Below, one piece after another: positions 51,443 to 62,055 of a stretch of 64,000 nucleotides of DNA; position 1 is the first letter of the stretch; each line of letters opens with the position of its first letter. The DNA lies in the NCBI GenBank assembly GCA_963691705.1, contig OY829543.1, forward strand, positions 30,093,523 through 30,157,522, written 5' to 3'. This stretch comes from Viola odorata. Its lineage: Eukaryota; Streptophyta; Magnoliopsida; Malpighiales; Violaceae. A model generated the notes under the pieces. The model was not told the origin of the DNA, searched no databases, and worked only from the letters and a program-made list of their open reading frames with translations. Made by a program: the position numbers and the translations under genes.

Positions 51443-52326
51443 ACAAATTAAAGGGGCATGGTGCATGGCACACGCGAACGGCCATGGACGTGCGTGAACA
51501 GGGGAGCGAGCCACCGAGCTGCTCGCTCCCGTCCCCTCGGCCGTTACCTGTCCCCTCGGCCATCATCACAACGCCCCTAGCCCAGCCACCTCACGGCCGT
51601 AGCCCCGCCAGCGTGAACAACACCACCACGCGCAGCTCCTTCTCCCTCTCCTCCACGCGATTTTCTCCTATAAATAGGAGCTCCCATTCAACGTAAAAAC
51701 GGCACCAAAATCGCAAGAAACCCTTGCTCCTTCTCCCTCTTGATCAGCTTGCTCATATTGAGCGACAATCGTCCAGTTCAAAGTTTGAAACGTGAGCTTT
51801 CTCTCTCTAGCTCATCTTCGGTTTTTCTGCGCAAGTTTTCTTTAATTTCGTTTGGCTTGATTTTGAGCAAATAAATTGATTGTTTTTGTGCTATTAATTC
51901 ACATACGTAATGTAGATTAAATACATGCTTTCAATTTTGAAAATCGTTGGCTAGATTGTTCGAATTAATTAGTTTTCGATAATTAACGGTTCGGTCATTT
52001 TTTCAAAATTAAATTTTGTACGAGTCAAACTCAAAATCGAGGTTTATACGGTCGGAAAGTCGTCGAAGAGACGAACATTTCGGTACGTCCATTTTTCAAA
52101 ACGGCCAAGTGTGGCCGGAGTTGGGTCGCCGGCAGTAGCTCCGGCGACCAAGGGAGGGGGTGATGAATAGTGCCATGCCTATTCATCACACGGCGCCGTT
52201 TTGGCCCCCCTCCCAAGTTTTCAAAGTTTTCAATTAGGTCCCTCCGATTTTTAATTCTTTCCGAAATTTCAAATCGCAAGTTTTTCGTAAAAATAATTCG
52301 TACGCATCGTACGTTAATTTCTCGTA

Positions 52327-52478
52327 TTATCAACTGTTTAATTTTCTGCACTTATCAACTGTTTAATTTTCTGCACTTATCAACTGTTTAATTTTCTGCA
52401 CTTATCAACTGTTTAATTTTCTGCACGTATCAACTGTTTAATTTTCTGCACTTATCAACTGTTTTAATTCTTAGCACT
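52327..52478. repeat. 25-bp tandem repeat, six copies
   Basis: Unit TTATCAACTGTTTAATTTTC plus TGCAC repeats nearly perfectly. Looser copies (ATCAACTG(C/T)TTTAATTTTTCGC) continue to about 52800. Within the LTR, downstream of the TATA box. Confidence 0.9.
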
Positions 52479-52805
52479 TTAAATTTCCGCACTTTATTTT
52501 CTGCAATTTAAAAATTCAGTTATTTATTTTTACCGCCTACATGGACGGTCGCACTTTAATTTCCGCAATATCAACTGCTTTAATTTTTCGCAAAACTGCT
52601 GGAAATCCTTCCGCAATATCAACTGTTTTATTTTCTGCAAATACCAATTGTTTTATTTTCCGCAATATCAACTGCTTTAATTTTTCGCACAACTGCTGGA
52701 AATCCTTCCGCAAATATCAACTGCTTTATTTTCTGCAAATATCAATTGTTTTATTTTTCGCAAATATCAACTCTCTACTTTCTGCAAATTATCCAACTGT
52801 TAAAT

Positions 52806-53590
52806 TCTCGTATGCTTAAAATCAATCATTTTTCGCATGCAATCAACGTAGATATTAAATTCTCCCATGCGTAAAATCAATCATTCTTCGCATGCAATAA
52901 CGTAGATATTAAATTCTCACATGCTTAAAATCAATCATTCTTCGCATGCAATCATGTAGATGTTAGATTCTCACATGCTTAAAATCAATCATTTTTCGCA
53001 TGCAATCAACGTAGCATTTTAATTCTCACATGCGTAAAATCAATCATTCTTCGCATGCAATCACGTAGATGTTAGATTCTCACATGCTTAAAATCAATCA
53101 TTTTTCGCATGCAATCAACGTAGCATTTTAATTCTCACATGCTTAAAATCAATCATTTTTCGCATGCAATCAACGTAGCATTTTAATTCTCACATGCTTA
53201 AAATCAATCATTTTTCGCATGCAATCACGTAGCATTTTAATTCTCACATGCTTAAAATCAATCATTTTTCGCATGCAATCACGTAGCACTGTTAAAATTC
53301 TCACATGCGTAAAATCAATCATTTTTCGCATGCAATCACCATAGCATTTAAATTCTCGTATGTGTAAAATCAATCATTTTTCACATACGATCAACCCAAC
53401 ATTTAAATTTCGTATGCGTAAAATCAATCATTTATCGCATGCAAATCAGCTCAGCATTTAAATTCTCGTATGCGTAAAATCCATCATTTTTCGCATACAA
53501 ACAACTGTCATCATTTTTGTCAAACCCAGCATCTCACTTTCGTATACGCAAAATTCATCATTTCTCGTATGCAATCAACTGTCATTTAAA
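52806..53590. repeat. 55-bp tandem repeat in the LTR, about 14 copies
   Basis: Unit AAAATCAATCATTTTTCGCA, TGCAATCAACGTAGCATTT, TAATTCTCACATGCTT. Each unit has the palindrome GCATGC and a CATGC(G/T)TA motif. Copies in the middle (about 52970-53330) are the most alike; copies at both edges are more divergent, the usual pattern for unequal crossing-over. Near-symmetric minus-strand ORF is an artefact. Confidence 0.9.
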
Positions 53591-54500
53591 TTTTCGCACT
53601 CATAAAATTGTTTACTTCTTTCTCAAGCTATCACTAATACTCTCACTTTGTAGGTCTTAAATTCAAGCTTCGCTCGAAAGTACGCCTTTCGATTCCCTTT
53701 TATTTATTCAGCGCTTTTTTCGTAAAATAGCAGTCGTACGCATGATATATAGAACTGTTAGAATTAAAATCAACCCACATGAACAACGTGTTTAAAGAGT
53801 CACTTCAAATGCCATATTCATGTGATTTTAAATTCTCGCATATATTGACTGCATGTACATGGGGACTTTCGATCCCACATCAGTTTTCCACTTCAAAAAC
53901 CAATCATTTAAAATTGGTACTCTGTTAGCAATCCATGATAGGTTCACATAGCAATCAATCTAATCATGCATGGCCCGATGATGAAATAAGAGGGCGCTCA
54001 TTCAGTCTTACAGAAAATTCAGTCCCATCACGTTACGGTCAAGAATAATAGACTGATCTTGATAAACGGTAACCCCGTCCGAAAGATCTTTTTTTATTAT
54101 TTTTGAACGGTCCCGATTGTGGAAAAGGCTAAAGTGACGATTCCTCTGAGGGCCCTCTTTTTCAAAATAAAACGCATTTTCATCAAAACACCTTTTAAAC
54201 ACCTCTCTCATCAACCGGTAACCGTTTTCGGATGTGACTCGGGTGCCTAACACCTTCCCGAGACCATAATACGACCCCGAACCTTTTGTCTGGGGTCCAG
54301 ACCCCTTTTTTGTGCCTTTAGTTTTTTTACTTATTATATTTCCTATGCCATGACGATTAAGGTTCCCTAAAGCCTAGCAACCAAATTAGGGTGGCGACTT
54401 CATTGCATGTTGCGAGGCGTCTGTCTACGCTGAGCATTGTAAGGTCCCAAATTTCGTTGCACACTCGCGAGTTTTTAATTTTCGTGGGGGCGCGACAGTT

Positions 54501-54519
54501 TGGCGACTTCACTGGGGAC
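54501..54519 (+). promoter_or_regulatory. Primer-binding site, Ogre-like element 2
   Basis: TGGCGACTTCACTGGGGAC, identical to the site of element 1, three bases after the LTR end. Confidence 0.8.
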
Positions 54520-55036
54520 AGTAGGGTCGGAGCCGGTTTTGTCTTTTTTAGAGAGGTGTTTATGTGTTTATTTATTTGCTTTGATCAATTGCTGATCTGT
54601 TCATTTATTTGCTTTATCAATTGTCATATGCATATCATAGCGCCCTACACCCAGGGGACCAATACCAAAATAGGAGGGTAGTAGTGACGCCCTAGGACAC
54701 ATGTCCTAGGTAGTGTTCACCAATCCCAACTCGGATGAACCCCTAAAGCCAGTTGAAAGGATTACTCGATTCCGTAAGGAATCGGGGACGCCAGACGACA
54801 CTTTAGGGACCTTTTCATGGTATCATCCGGGAACCATTCAAGCCAGTTAGAGGTGTCGGAATCAGAGCCCCAGCACGTGCATCATGATTATACCTGTTTA
54901 TCGTGGCTATTTATCTTGTTGGTATGATGACGTGATTTTTCCTGTTATACAAACTGTGGATTTCTCACACACACCATTTACTTAGCACTTAGAAATTTTG
55001 ATGTTTTTCCTACAGGGCCCATTTTGCTCATTCACC
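54520..55036 (+). other. Leader between primer site and ORF1 in element 2
   Basis: About 0.5 kb, no supported ORF. Homologous in part to the leader of element 1 (GCCCTAGGACACATGTCCTAGG at about 54690 and its counterpart near 41545, a partial palindrome). A CCTACAG acceptor-like site lies just before the ORF1 ATG. Confidence 0.5.
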
Positions 55037-56758
55037 ATGACAGCACCTACGTTACTTTCATTTGATATTTTCGGGGGACGAAGCTTCGACAATCAAGCTG
55101 CCCGAGGAGATCTGTTAGAACGGGGATTCGCCCCTGACATCACCACTAAAATCAAAGTAGAGGTTGTAGACTTTGATTTGACTAGGATTCGGATGTTAAG
55201 GAATGAGCTCACTGAAGACGAAGAGACTCAGTTTGAGGGTAGTTATGGAAAGCTACTGACCCTAGTGGATGTCAAGGCCGATTGGGGTTGTATCAGGGCA
55301 GCTCTGAAGTTCTGGGATTCCTACTATCATTGCTTCTCTTTTGACAAGGGAGTGGACTTAACTCCTACACTCGAGGAGTACTCAACTTTGATGTGCTTCA
55401 CATCACCCATATCAATCATCTACCAGAATGTCCGACTTGACTCTGCAAGTGTAAAAATAAGACTCGACAAGCTATTAGGAATCCCTACTCGTGTCAAGGA
55501 GGGTGACTACGTTTGGTGTTGGTCGGATATCGAGGCACGATTTCAGCTATCAAATGGAGCTAGGCGCTTAAGGATTCTGGCCTTCGCCATTGTAGGATTC
55601 GTCTTTTTTCCGAGGATGAGAAACGCCATCGACTCTTCAGCAGCCAACATCTTTTACGAGATGGAGGTAAATGCCATCAATCCTACAACAGCCATCTTGG
55701 CCGAGACCTTTCGTTCCTTAGACTCCTGCCGAAGGAAGGGGAAAGGGAGGCTCACCTACTGCGCCCAGCTACTGACAGTATGGTTGATCAGCCACTTCAA
55801 GCAAATTCCTGATCAATCCATCTTCTTCGAGAGCTACATCAGGTCGTGCCCTCTGCTCAGAGTTATCAATGCAATGACCACAGATAAATGGGAGATGGAA
55901 AATAAAGACGTCTGGATCAGCCGATTCATCAACCTCTCAGAGGAAGACTTCAGTTGGCATGCCAAGTGGCTACGAACCTCCGATCCTATCGTCTGCTGTG
56001 GACCCCTACCTTGGGTTCCTCTAATCGGAGCTTGGGGATGTGCTCACTACTGCCCTGCCCTCGTACTCAGGCAGTTTTGCATCACCCAAATCATTCCAGT
56101 AACGTTCGGCATGACGAAATCAGATCTGCCACACACAGGAGAGAATCAGAACATCCAGTTGTACGCCCTAGACTGGGCCAACCCCTTTTGTCTCAAAGGA
56201 CGTGTCGCCCCTGCCGCAACAATACCGCAATATCCACAGTGGAGGTTGCAGCGAGTCAACGACAATGTCTTGCCTCACCCAGAAAATCAGAAACCGATAG
56301 AAGAGGAAGGAGAATCGCAAGTAAGTGGAGGAATGGATGCCATGGCTTATGCACGAGTGGTAGAGCAAATGCGAGCAGCGCAGGAAGAGCGAGATCTAAT
56401 GACAGAGGAAAGAGATACTGCCGAAGCACGTCAATGCTACGCAGAAGTCCAGAAGAATGAGGTACACCGGCGTCATAGGGATTTTGTCCGGATACAAGCA
56501 GTAAAACAGAAGGTAGCCCTCAAGGCCTTCAACGAACGCTTGAGCAGTGAAACCCGCAAGAAAGAAGCGTCAAGTGCCATAATCCAAGACAAGGATTCAA
56601 CGATAAGGGTCTTGACTACTCGAGCAGATCTAGGAGATAGGAAGAGCCAAGCATTGCAAAGCCGAATTACCGCCTTAGAAGCTGAGATAGAAATGCAGAA
56701 AGGGGAGTTGGCTTCAATGGAGTACCTTTGGCAGGAGAACTCGGACGCCCAGGATTGA
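55037..56758 (+). CDS. Ogre ORF1 (DUF7745-type), 573 aa
   Basis: Intact ORF beginning MTAPTLLSFDIFGGRSFDNQ. The central part (LTPTLEEYSTLMCFTSPISI, LDKLLGIPTRVKEGDYVWCW and LRILAFAIVGFVFFPRM) is of the type annotated as DUF7745 in plant genomes. The C-terminal 150 residues are a Glu/Arg/Lys-rich coiled coil (AQEERDLMTEERDTAEARQC onward). An extra ORF between the 5' LTR and gag is diagnostic of Ogre-like elements. Its function is not known. It is followed by a roughly 0.7-kb spacer before gag. Complete and without stops in this copy, unlike element 1, where it is absent. Confidence 0.85.
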   Translation: MTAPTLLSFDIFGGRSFDNQAARGDLLERGFAPDITTKIKVEVVDFDLTRIRMLRNELTEDEETQFEGSYGKLLTLVDVKADWGCIRAALKFWDSYYHCFSFDKGVDLTPTLEEYSTLMCFTSPISIIYQNVRLDSASVKIRLDKLLGIPTRVKEGDYVWCWSDIEARFQLSNGARRLRILAFAIVGFVFFPRMRNAIDSSAANIFYEMEVNAINPTTAILAETFRSLDSCRRKGKGRLTYCAQLLTVWLISHFKQIPDQSIFFESYIRSCPLLRVINAMTTDKWEMENKDVWISRFINLSEEDFSWHAKWLRTSDPIVCCGPLPWVPLIGAWGCAHYCPALVLRQFCITQIIPVTFGMTKSDLPHTGENQNIQLYALDWANPFCLKGRVAPAATIPQYPQWRLQRVNDNVLPHPENQKPIEEEGESQVSGGMDAMAYARVVEQMRAAQEERDLMTEERDTAEARQCYAEVQKNEVHRRHRDFVRIQAVKQKVALKAFNERLSSETRKKEASSAIIQDKDSTIRVLTTRADLGDRKSQALQSRITALEAEIEMQKGELASMEYLWQENSDAQD

Positions 56759-57486
56759 CACCTTTAGGAAAAGGCTCGGATGTCGGCAAACCTTTTCTTT
56801 TAGCTAGGACCCCTAATTTCATCTATCTTAGCCATTTTTGATGAACTTAGGTAGTTGGCAAGTTTACCATACTTTTGTAAACACTTTTAATAAAGTCGTA
56901 CTCTTTCGGATATTTATTAAAATTGCCTATCTTTTTCACATCAATTATCCATCCCAAATACAACTCAAAAGACCATCGCAAAAAGAAAGAGGAAACCCCT
57001 CCGAGATAAACACAATCATTTCACTAAAAAACCAGAAAAATCAGACCAAGCATCCAAAAAATATATAGCCGAGTAGCACTCGCTCATGGCCCTATCCTTT
57101 TAGTTTATCACAAGAAATTCCGAGTTCATAGCATAGATCGACGTCCTTCCCCTTGGTTAGGTTCGCTAGGCATCAGGCCCTGCATCGTTGAAAGCATAAT
57201 GTGAAAAGAGATCCCCCTAGCATGACGACATTGGTTGCCCCTGCTGATTTGGGTTTCACCGTTAGCATCTCAGATTTGCGTCATATCGTTGGAATGTATA
57301 GAGGCTTCCTTCGTATCTCGCCAACGACCGGGATATCTCGCCTCCGCGACCGCCCTAAAAATATCAAATGAAAGTACAGCCAGAAAAGCGAATGAGCAAA
57401 TGTGGAGACCTCGGGATTGCACATCACCTATGTATCTTCATTTATACTCACGCTTTTTGTGTTTTTTCCCTTTTTTCAGGTTCACC
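56759..57486 (+). other. Spacer between ORF1 and gag in element 2
   Basis: No recognised protein. The gag frame is open from about 57235, but the encoded residues before 57487 look non-coding. A T-rich CCCTTTTTTCAG acceptor-like tract (57466-57479) lies just before the gag start region, and GTGGAGACCTCGGGAT (57402) matches 42480 in element 1. Confidence 0.5.
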
Positions 57487-60400
57487 ATAGCTCCTCGGAA
57501 GCAAGCTACTCCGCACAGGCTCCCTTTGACTAGACTTCAAAAGCGAAAAATGACTGAACCGGCCAAGACCGATGAAGCACTGACCGCTAGAATTGCTGAG
57601 TTAGAGGAGCAAGTTAGGATCACTACGGAAAGGGCCGCCAGGGCCAAAAAGGAAAGAGATGAAGCTGTCACCGAGTTTCCACCGGGTTTCGATCCCCCTC
57701 AAACAAACAGACCTTCCCCTTTACTCACCGACGCAGGACCTTCGGTACTCCCACCCCTGTCCGGCCCCCCGGGCCGTTGGAGATGGGTTAGTCCCTTCAC
57801 TGTACCCAACGCTGCAAGTCCTCCAGTTAAGGCGGGTGAAGAGATCTCCCCGTCGCTTCAGCACCTTTCAATCAACCCTGCTGTGGACCCCAGCAAGAGC
57901 CAGGCCCACCCAGAGAATCCGTATCTCCCTCCTATTCCTCCGAGCACAGTTCCCGGACCTGTGGGAACTCAGCTCCTCACTTTCAACTCAGCACAACCGC
58001 AGTTCTCATCAGGACTGGCACTACCTTTCGGTTCCAACCCCATCGGGGCCGAGCAACCGAAAAATGATCGGCTAAACCTACTTGAGGAAAGGCTTCGAGC
58101 AATTGAAGGGGCTGATCCATTTGACCCTACCGGCCCTGCCGATATGTGTATGGTCCCCGGGATTGTCGTACCCCCGAAGTACAAAATCCCTGACTTCGAA
58201 AAATATACTGGGGTAGAGTGCCCAAAGACCCATCTCAGAGCATACTGCAACAAGATGGCAGAGGTAATCCACAATGAGCCGTTGTTGATTCATCTCTTCC
58301 GGGAAAGCTTGACCAAGCACGCCCTGACATGGTATATGGGGCTAGATCGAGCCAGGATCAGGACATGGAGAGACTTATCCGACGCATTCTACCGGCAATT
58401 TAAGTTCAATATGGAGGTAGCACCCGACCGCGCTGATCTGCAAAACATGGAAAAGAAAGTCGGCGAGTCCGTAAAAACCTATGCTCAGAGATGGAGGGAG
58501 GTGGCCTCACGGATCTCTCCACCCTTAAGCGACAAGGAACTCCTATCGATCTTCTTGCACACCTTCAAGGCTCCCTACTACACCTACCTGATCTCAAACC
58601 CCTCAAATAGCTTCTCCGATATGGTCCTAATTGCCGAAAGAGTCGAGCAAGGAATTAAGTCAGGACGAATCTTGCCTTCAGCATCGGAATCTGCACCCAG
58701 GAAAGCACCTATCATAAAAAGAGACGTTGGATTTGTGGCTCCCCAAGCTCATCAGGGGCAGCCATTTCCACCACCTCCACCTTATTTATCGCCATCGCCC
58801 TACCCTCTGCCGTCATTATATCAACCTACCTACTTTCCTTTCACCTCGCCGCCTGTTGCCAATATCGCGCCTCAAAGCCCTACGCATTTCCCATCAGTAC
58901 AAGCATCACAACCCATGCAACCCAAGCCATATAACCCACCAAAAAACCCAAATAACCAAAACACGACAAACAATCGGTGGAGCCGAGAGCCTCCACCTCC
59001 TCTTCCTCTTCCTGCAGGAGAAATCTACAAACATCTCTTGGCAGCCGGACAGATCGTACCGGTGCCGGCTCAGCCTCAATTGCCTCCTTACCCGAAGTGG
59101 TATGATCTCAACGCGAGGTGTGAATACCACGCTGGAGCCCCAGGTCACACTCTGGAAAACTGCTTCGCATTTAAAGCTAAAGTTCAGCACTTGATCAAGA
59201 GTGGGTGGGTATCTTTCGAAGGGTTAGCAAAAGGACCCAACACATCCACCAACCCTCTTCCCAATCATGCCCAGGGAAAGGGAGGAGTGAACGCAATCTC
59301 GGCAGGAGAAAGAAACGACCTTCTCTTTTCCGCATCAAGCTGGCCACAGGAACAACTTTTCCTGGCCCTAACTCGAGGAGGACACTTGCCATACTCGGAG
59401 AGCAATCCAAGTGGCTGCATGTACTGCGAGGAAAGCGACGATCACAAAATCCAAAACTGCAAGGTGTTCGCAGAAAGGGTGGTACAACTCTCGCATCTCG
59501 GGGTGATCCAAACCCAGAAAGCAACCCACGAGGGAAGATCCATTGACGCCATCGGAGACGGATTTCCTATCTCGCATAACGCCAAGGGAACTCCACTCCC
59601 AATCCTCCTAAAGAAGGGATCGACTTCGTCGGGCAAACGATTCTCCAAACGCCGCGACGAGGGCGATCGCGAGATTGATACTTTGGGCCAACCTTCTGGG
59701 AGATTCGATTACCTCGTCAGGTATTCGGCGCCACCCTCCTATGGTGGCCCAGCACCATCACTACCTTCTTGGGAACCCTCAGACTCCGAATCATACCCTT
59801 TACCGATGTGGTCGCTCCCTCTGTTTCCTTTGAAGGAAATCTACACAAGCCTCTTGGCAGAGGGACAGATTATGCCATCCCCACTCCCGTCTCAATCCAC
59901 TCCTTACCCTAGCTGGTATGATCCAAAGGTTAGCTGCGAATATCACGCCGGAACCAGAGGACACTCCTTGGAGGATTGTTATGCCTTTAGAGAAAAGGTC
60001 GAGCACCTAACTAAACAAGGGCGAATCTCGCCCCATGGATTAGCAAAGGATCCTGCTGTGACAATGGGTCCCCTACCGCACCATAATTCGGGGATGGGCG
60101 ACATTGCTTCCGTAGGAATCAACTTTCCTCGCCCTTCGATGGAAGAAACACCCAACGAAGAGTTGTTCTTCGCTCTAGCTAACAACGCTTATCTACCATT
60201 CCCGGGGAATAATCAGGCCCAATGCCTCTTTTGCCAAGGGGAAAGCAAGCATGACATCCAGGATTGTGGACTCTTTCGGCAAAAAGTCAAGCAACTCACC
60301 ACATTCGGAGTCATCCAAACTAAAGGAGAAGCCCGAGGAACCATCAATGCCATCGGGGACCACTCTCCAGCACCATATTCCTTCGAATATGTGGCCCAGA

Positions 60401-61911
60401 CAGGGGACACCTCCACAACCCCACGCAAGGTAGTGTTCACATTAGCTGTGAATACTCCTAGCCGAGACCTGCACGCGGTCCCATTCGACTACGGGTACAC
60501 GGTAGTCACCACCCCTCCTACAGTCACGCCAATAGGACCCACTATCGGTGAAACCTCTCATATCGGGGGCATGACCCGCACCGGGAGATGTTATATCTCG
60601 GAGGAAGTAGAGAAGCAACGACAAGCTAAAGGGAAAAACCCTATGATTCGCGAGGAAACGATAGAGGAAACACAAGGTTTGAGCCAACCTGTAACCGCGG
60701 ACGAGACGGCTGAGTTCCTCAAAATCATGAAACAGAGCGAGTTCAGCATCATCGAACAACTGAAGAAAACCCCAGCTCGCATTTCCATCATGGAGCTGAT
60801 ACTTACTTCAGAGGCTCATCGCCAAGCTCTCCTGAAAGTCTTGAAGCAAGCCTTCGTAACTAAGGATATCACTACAGAAGGGGTGGAAAACCTTGTCGGA
60901 AGGATTCAGGCCCTCGGCAGCATTTCCTTCTCTGAAGAAGAGATCGACCCCTCAGGAAAAGATCACAACAAGGCCCTATACATCACGGTAGAATGTAAGG
61001 GACACGTCATAGCCAAGGCCCTCATCGACAATGGGTCCGCGCTGAATGTCATGCCCAGGCACGTCCTCGAGCAACTACCGGTCGATTTCTCTCACATGAA
61101 ACCTAGCGGAATGATGGCTAGGGCTTTCGATGGCACCACTCGAGAGATCATCGGAAACTTCGAATTGGACATGGTCATTGGGCCCCACACCTTCGCCCTG
61201 ACATTCCAGATCATGGAAATCCAACCTGCTTACAGCATGCTACTGGGACGACCTTGGATCCACTCAGCAGGGGCAGTCCCCTCTTCTCTGCATCAGTGCC
61301 TCAAGTACGTCAAGGATAATGCCTTAGTCACGATAAAGGCAGAAGAGGCCCTAATCTTGGCTAAGCACGCCTCCTTGCCTTACATCGAAACTGCCGAAAC
61401 CTTGGAGAGCTCGTTCCAAGCCTTCAAAATCGTCAACACAGACTGGATCAAGGAGGGGTCCCTTGTGGGCAAAGCCTCAAAATCTGAGACAGCCGGAACC
61501 ACCCCTAAACCAATGCTGGAAGGAAGTTTCCAATTGGGAAAATGGCTCGGCGCCAAGCTACAAGGATCCAAAGGATGGTCGCCTCCGAAGAGCTTCGGAG
61601 ACCGTTTTGGGTTAGGGTACCAACCGGGCAAAGCCGATTTCGTTAGAATTGCCCAAGAAAAGAAAGAAAAGCAGCTGGCTAAGCTATTCGGACGTTCTGC
61701 GCCAGGGGGCAAGATGTCAATCCCCCATATCAGAACTACATTCCCCTTCGCCGCCGAAACCATCAATGGAAATCCTGTCAAGGTATCGGACCTCCGTATC
61801 GGCACTCTAGGAGAAGAGGGATCGTCGTCTGGTTCAGTCATTTTCGTTAAGAAGTCAGGGGAGTCTGTGTGCAACTGGACCATCACCATGCTTCCGGATG
61901 TCTCTCCGTAA
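57487..61911 (+). CDS. Ogre gag-protease with duplicated zinc-knuckle module and G-patch-like tail
   Basis: Coiled coil after the start (KTDEALTARIAELEEQVRIT), Pro-rich linker, then capsid: MCMVPGIVVPPKYKIPDFEK, HNEPLLIHLFRESLTKHALT, MEVAPDRADLQNMEKKVGES. Two related modules of about 190 residues follow (about 59010-59580 and 59820-60370), each with a CX2HX5HX4C knuckle (CEYHAGAPGHTLENC; CEYHAGTRGHSLEDC) and a second Cys/His motif (CMYCEESDDHKIQNC; CLFCQGESKHDIQDC). Protease: AKALIDNGSALNVMP and MLLGRPWIHSAGAV. C-terminus: FQLGKWLGAKLQGSKGW and FGLGYQPGK resemble a G-patch RNA-binding motif. The start is set by homology to element 1, where the codon is ATG; here it is ATA (57487-57489), and the first safe Met is at 57550. 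Otherwise the 1470-residue frame is intact. Confidence 0.88.
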   Translation: MAPRKQATPHRLPLTRLQKRKMTEPAKTDEALTARIAELEEQVRITTERAARAKKERDEAVTEFPPGFDPPQTNRPSPLLTDAGPSVLPPLSGPPGRWRWVSPFTVPNAASPPVKAGEEISPSLQHLSINPAVDPSKSQAHPENPYLPPIPPSTVPGPVGTQLLTFNSAQPQFSSGLALPFGSNPIGAEQPKNDRLNLLEERLRAIEGADPFDPTGPADMCMVPGIVVPPKYKIPDFEKYTGVECPKTHLRAYCNKMAEVIHNEPLLIHLFRESLTKHALTWYMGLDRARIRTWRDLSDAFYRQFKFNMEVAPDRADLQNMEKKVGESVKTYAQRWREVASRISPPLSDKELLSIFLHTFKAPYYTYLISNPSNSFSDMVLIAERVEQGIKSGRILPSASESAPRKAPIIKRDVGFVAPQAHQGQPFPPPPPYLSPSPYPLPSLYQPTYFPFTSPPVANIAPQSPTHFPSVQASQPMQPKPYNPPKNPNNQNTTNNRWSREPPPPLPLPAGEIYKHLLAAGQIVPVPAQPQLPPYPKWYDLNARCEYHAGAPGHTLENCFAFKAKVQHLIKSGWVSFEGLAKGPNTSTNPLPNHAQGKGGVNAISAGERNDLLFSASSWPQEQLFLALTRGGHLPYSESNPSGCMYCEESDDHKIQNCKVFAERVVQLSHLGVIQTQKATHEGRSIDAIGDGFPISHNAKGTPLPILLKKGSTSSGKRFSKRRDEGDREIDTLGQPSGRFDYLVRYSAPPSYGGPAPSLPSWEPSDSESYPLPMWSLPLFPLKEIYTSLLAEGQIMPSPLPSQSTPYPSWYDPKVSCEYHAGTRGHSLEDCYAFREKVEHLTKQGRISPHGLAKDPAVTMGPLPHHNSGMGDIASVGINFPRPSMEETPNEELFFALANNAYLPFPGNNQAQCLFCQGESKHDIQDCGLFRQKVKQLTTFGVIQTKGEARGTINAIGDHSPAPYSFEYVAQTGDTSTTPRKVVFTLAVNTPSRDLHAVPFDYGYTVVTTPPTVTPIGPTIGETSHIGGMTRTGRCYISEEVEKQRQAKGKNPMIREETIEETQGLSQPVTADETAEFLKIMKQSEFSIIEQLKKTPARISIMELILTSEAHRQALLKVLKQAFVTKDITTEGVENLVGRIQALGSISFSEEEIDPSGKDHNKALYITVECKGHVIAKALIDNGSALNVMPRHVLEQLPVDFSHMKPSGMMARAFDGTTREIIGNFELDMVIGPHTFALTFQIMEIQPAYSMLLGRPWIHSAGAVPSSLHQCLKYVKDNALVTIKAEEALILAKHASLPYIETAETLESSFQAFKIVNTDWIKEGSLVGKASKSETAGTTPKPMLEGSFQLGKWLGAKLQGSKGWSPPKSFGDRFGLGYQPGKADFVRIAQEKKEKQLAKLFGRSAPGGKMSIPHIRTTFPFAAETINGNPVKVSDLRIGTLGEEGSSSGSVIFVKKSGESVCNWTITMLPDVSP

Positions 61912-62055
61912 TTACTTCTTTTAGAAAAACACATGTTTGCACGTTTTCTTACGAAAACCTTTTTGTAGGAACTCACGTTCCCCTTCTGTTAAAAATCAAA
62001 TATATATGCAATTTTCATTTTACGCATCTCTTTTTTCGCATTTTTTTATTTCAGG
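61912..62055 (+). other. Spacer or intron between protease and RT frames
   Basis: 144 bp between the gag-protease stop and the RT frame, T-rich, ending TTTTTTTATTTCAG before GATGAATG. Ogre elements are known for an intron between protease and RT whose removal joins the two frames. The acceptor fits this; no donor was assigned with confidence. Confidence 0.6.

Larger units (their letters stand above)
50706..54497 (+). repeat. 5' LTR of Ogre-like element 2, about 3.8 kb
   Basis: Begins TGTTGATACCCGAATTTTGA and ends GGGGGCGCGACA beside the primer site. TATA box CCTATAAATAGG at about 51668. Contains a 16-bp perfect hairpin, a 25-bp array and a 55-bp array (separate entries). Its end is homologous to the LTR ending at 41239. 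It may also be the 3' LTR of element 1, since no other LTR lies between them. Confidence 0.8.
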
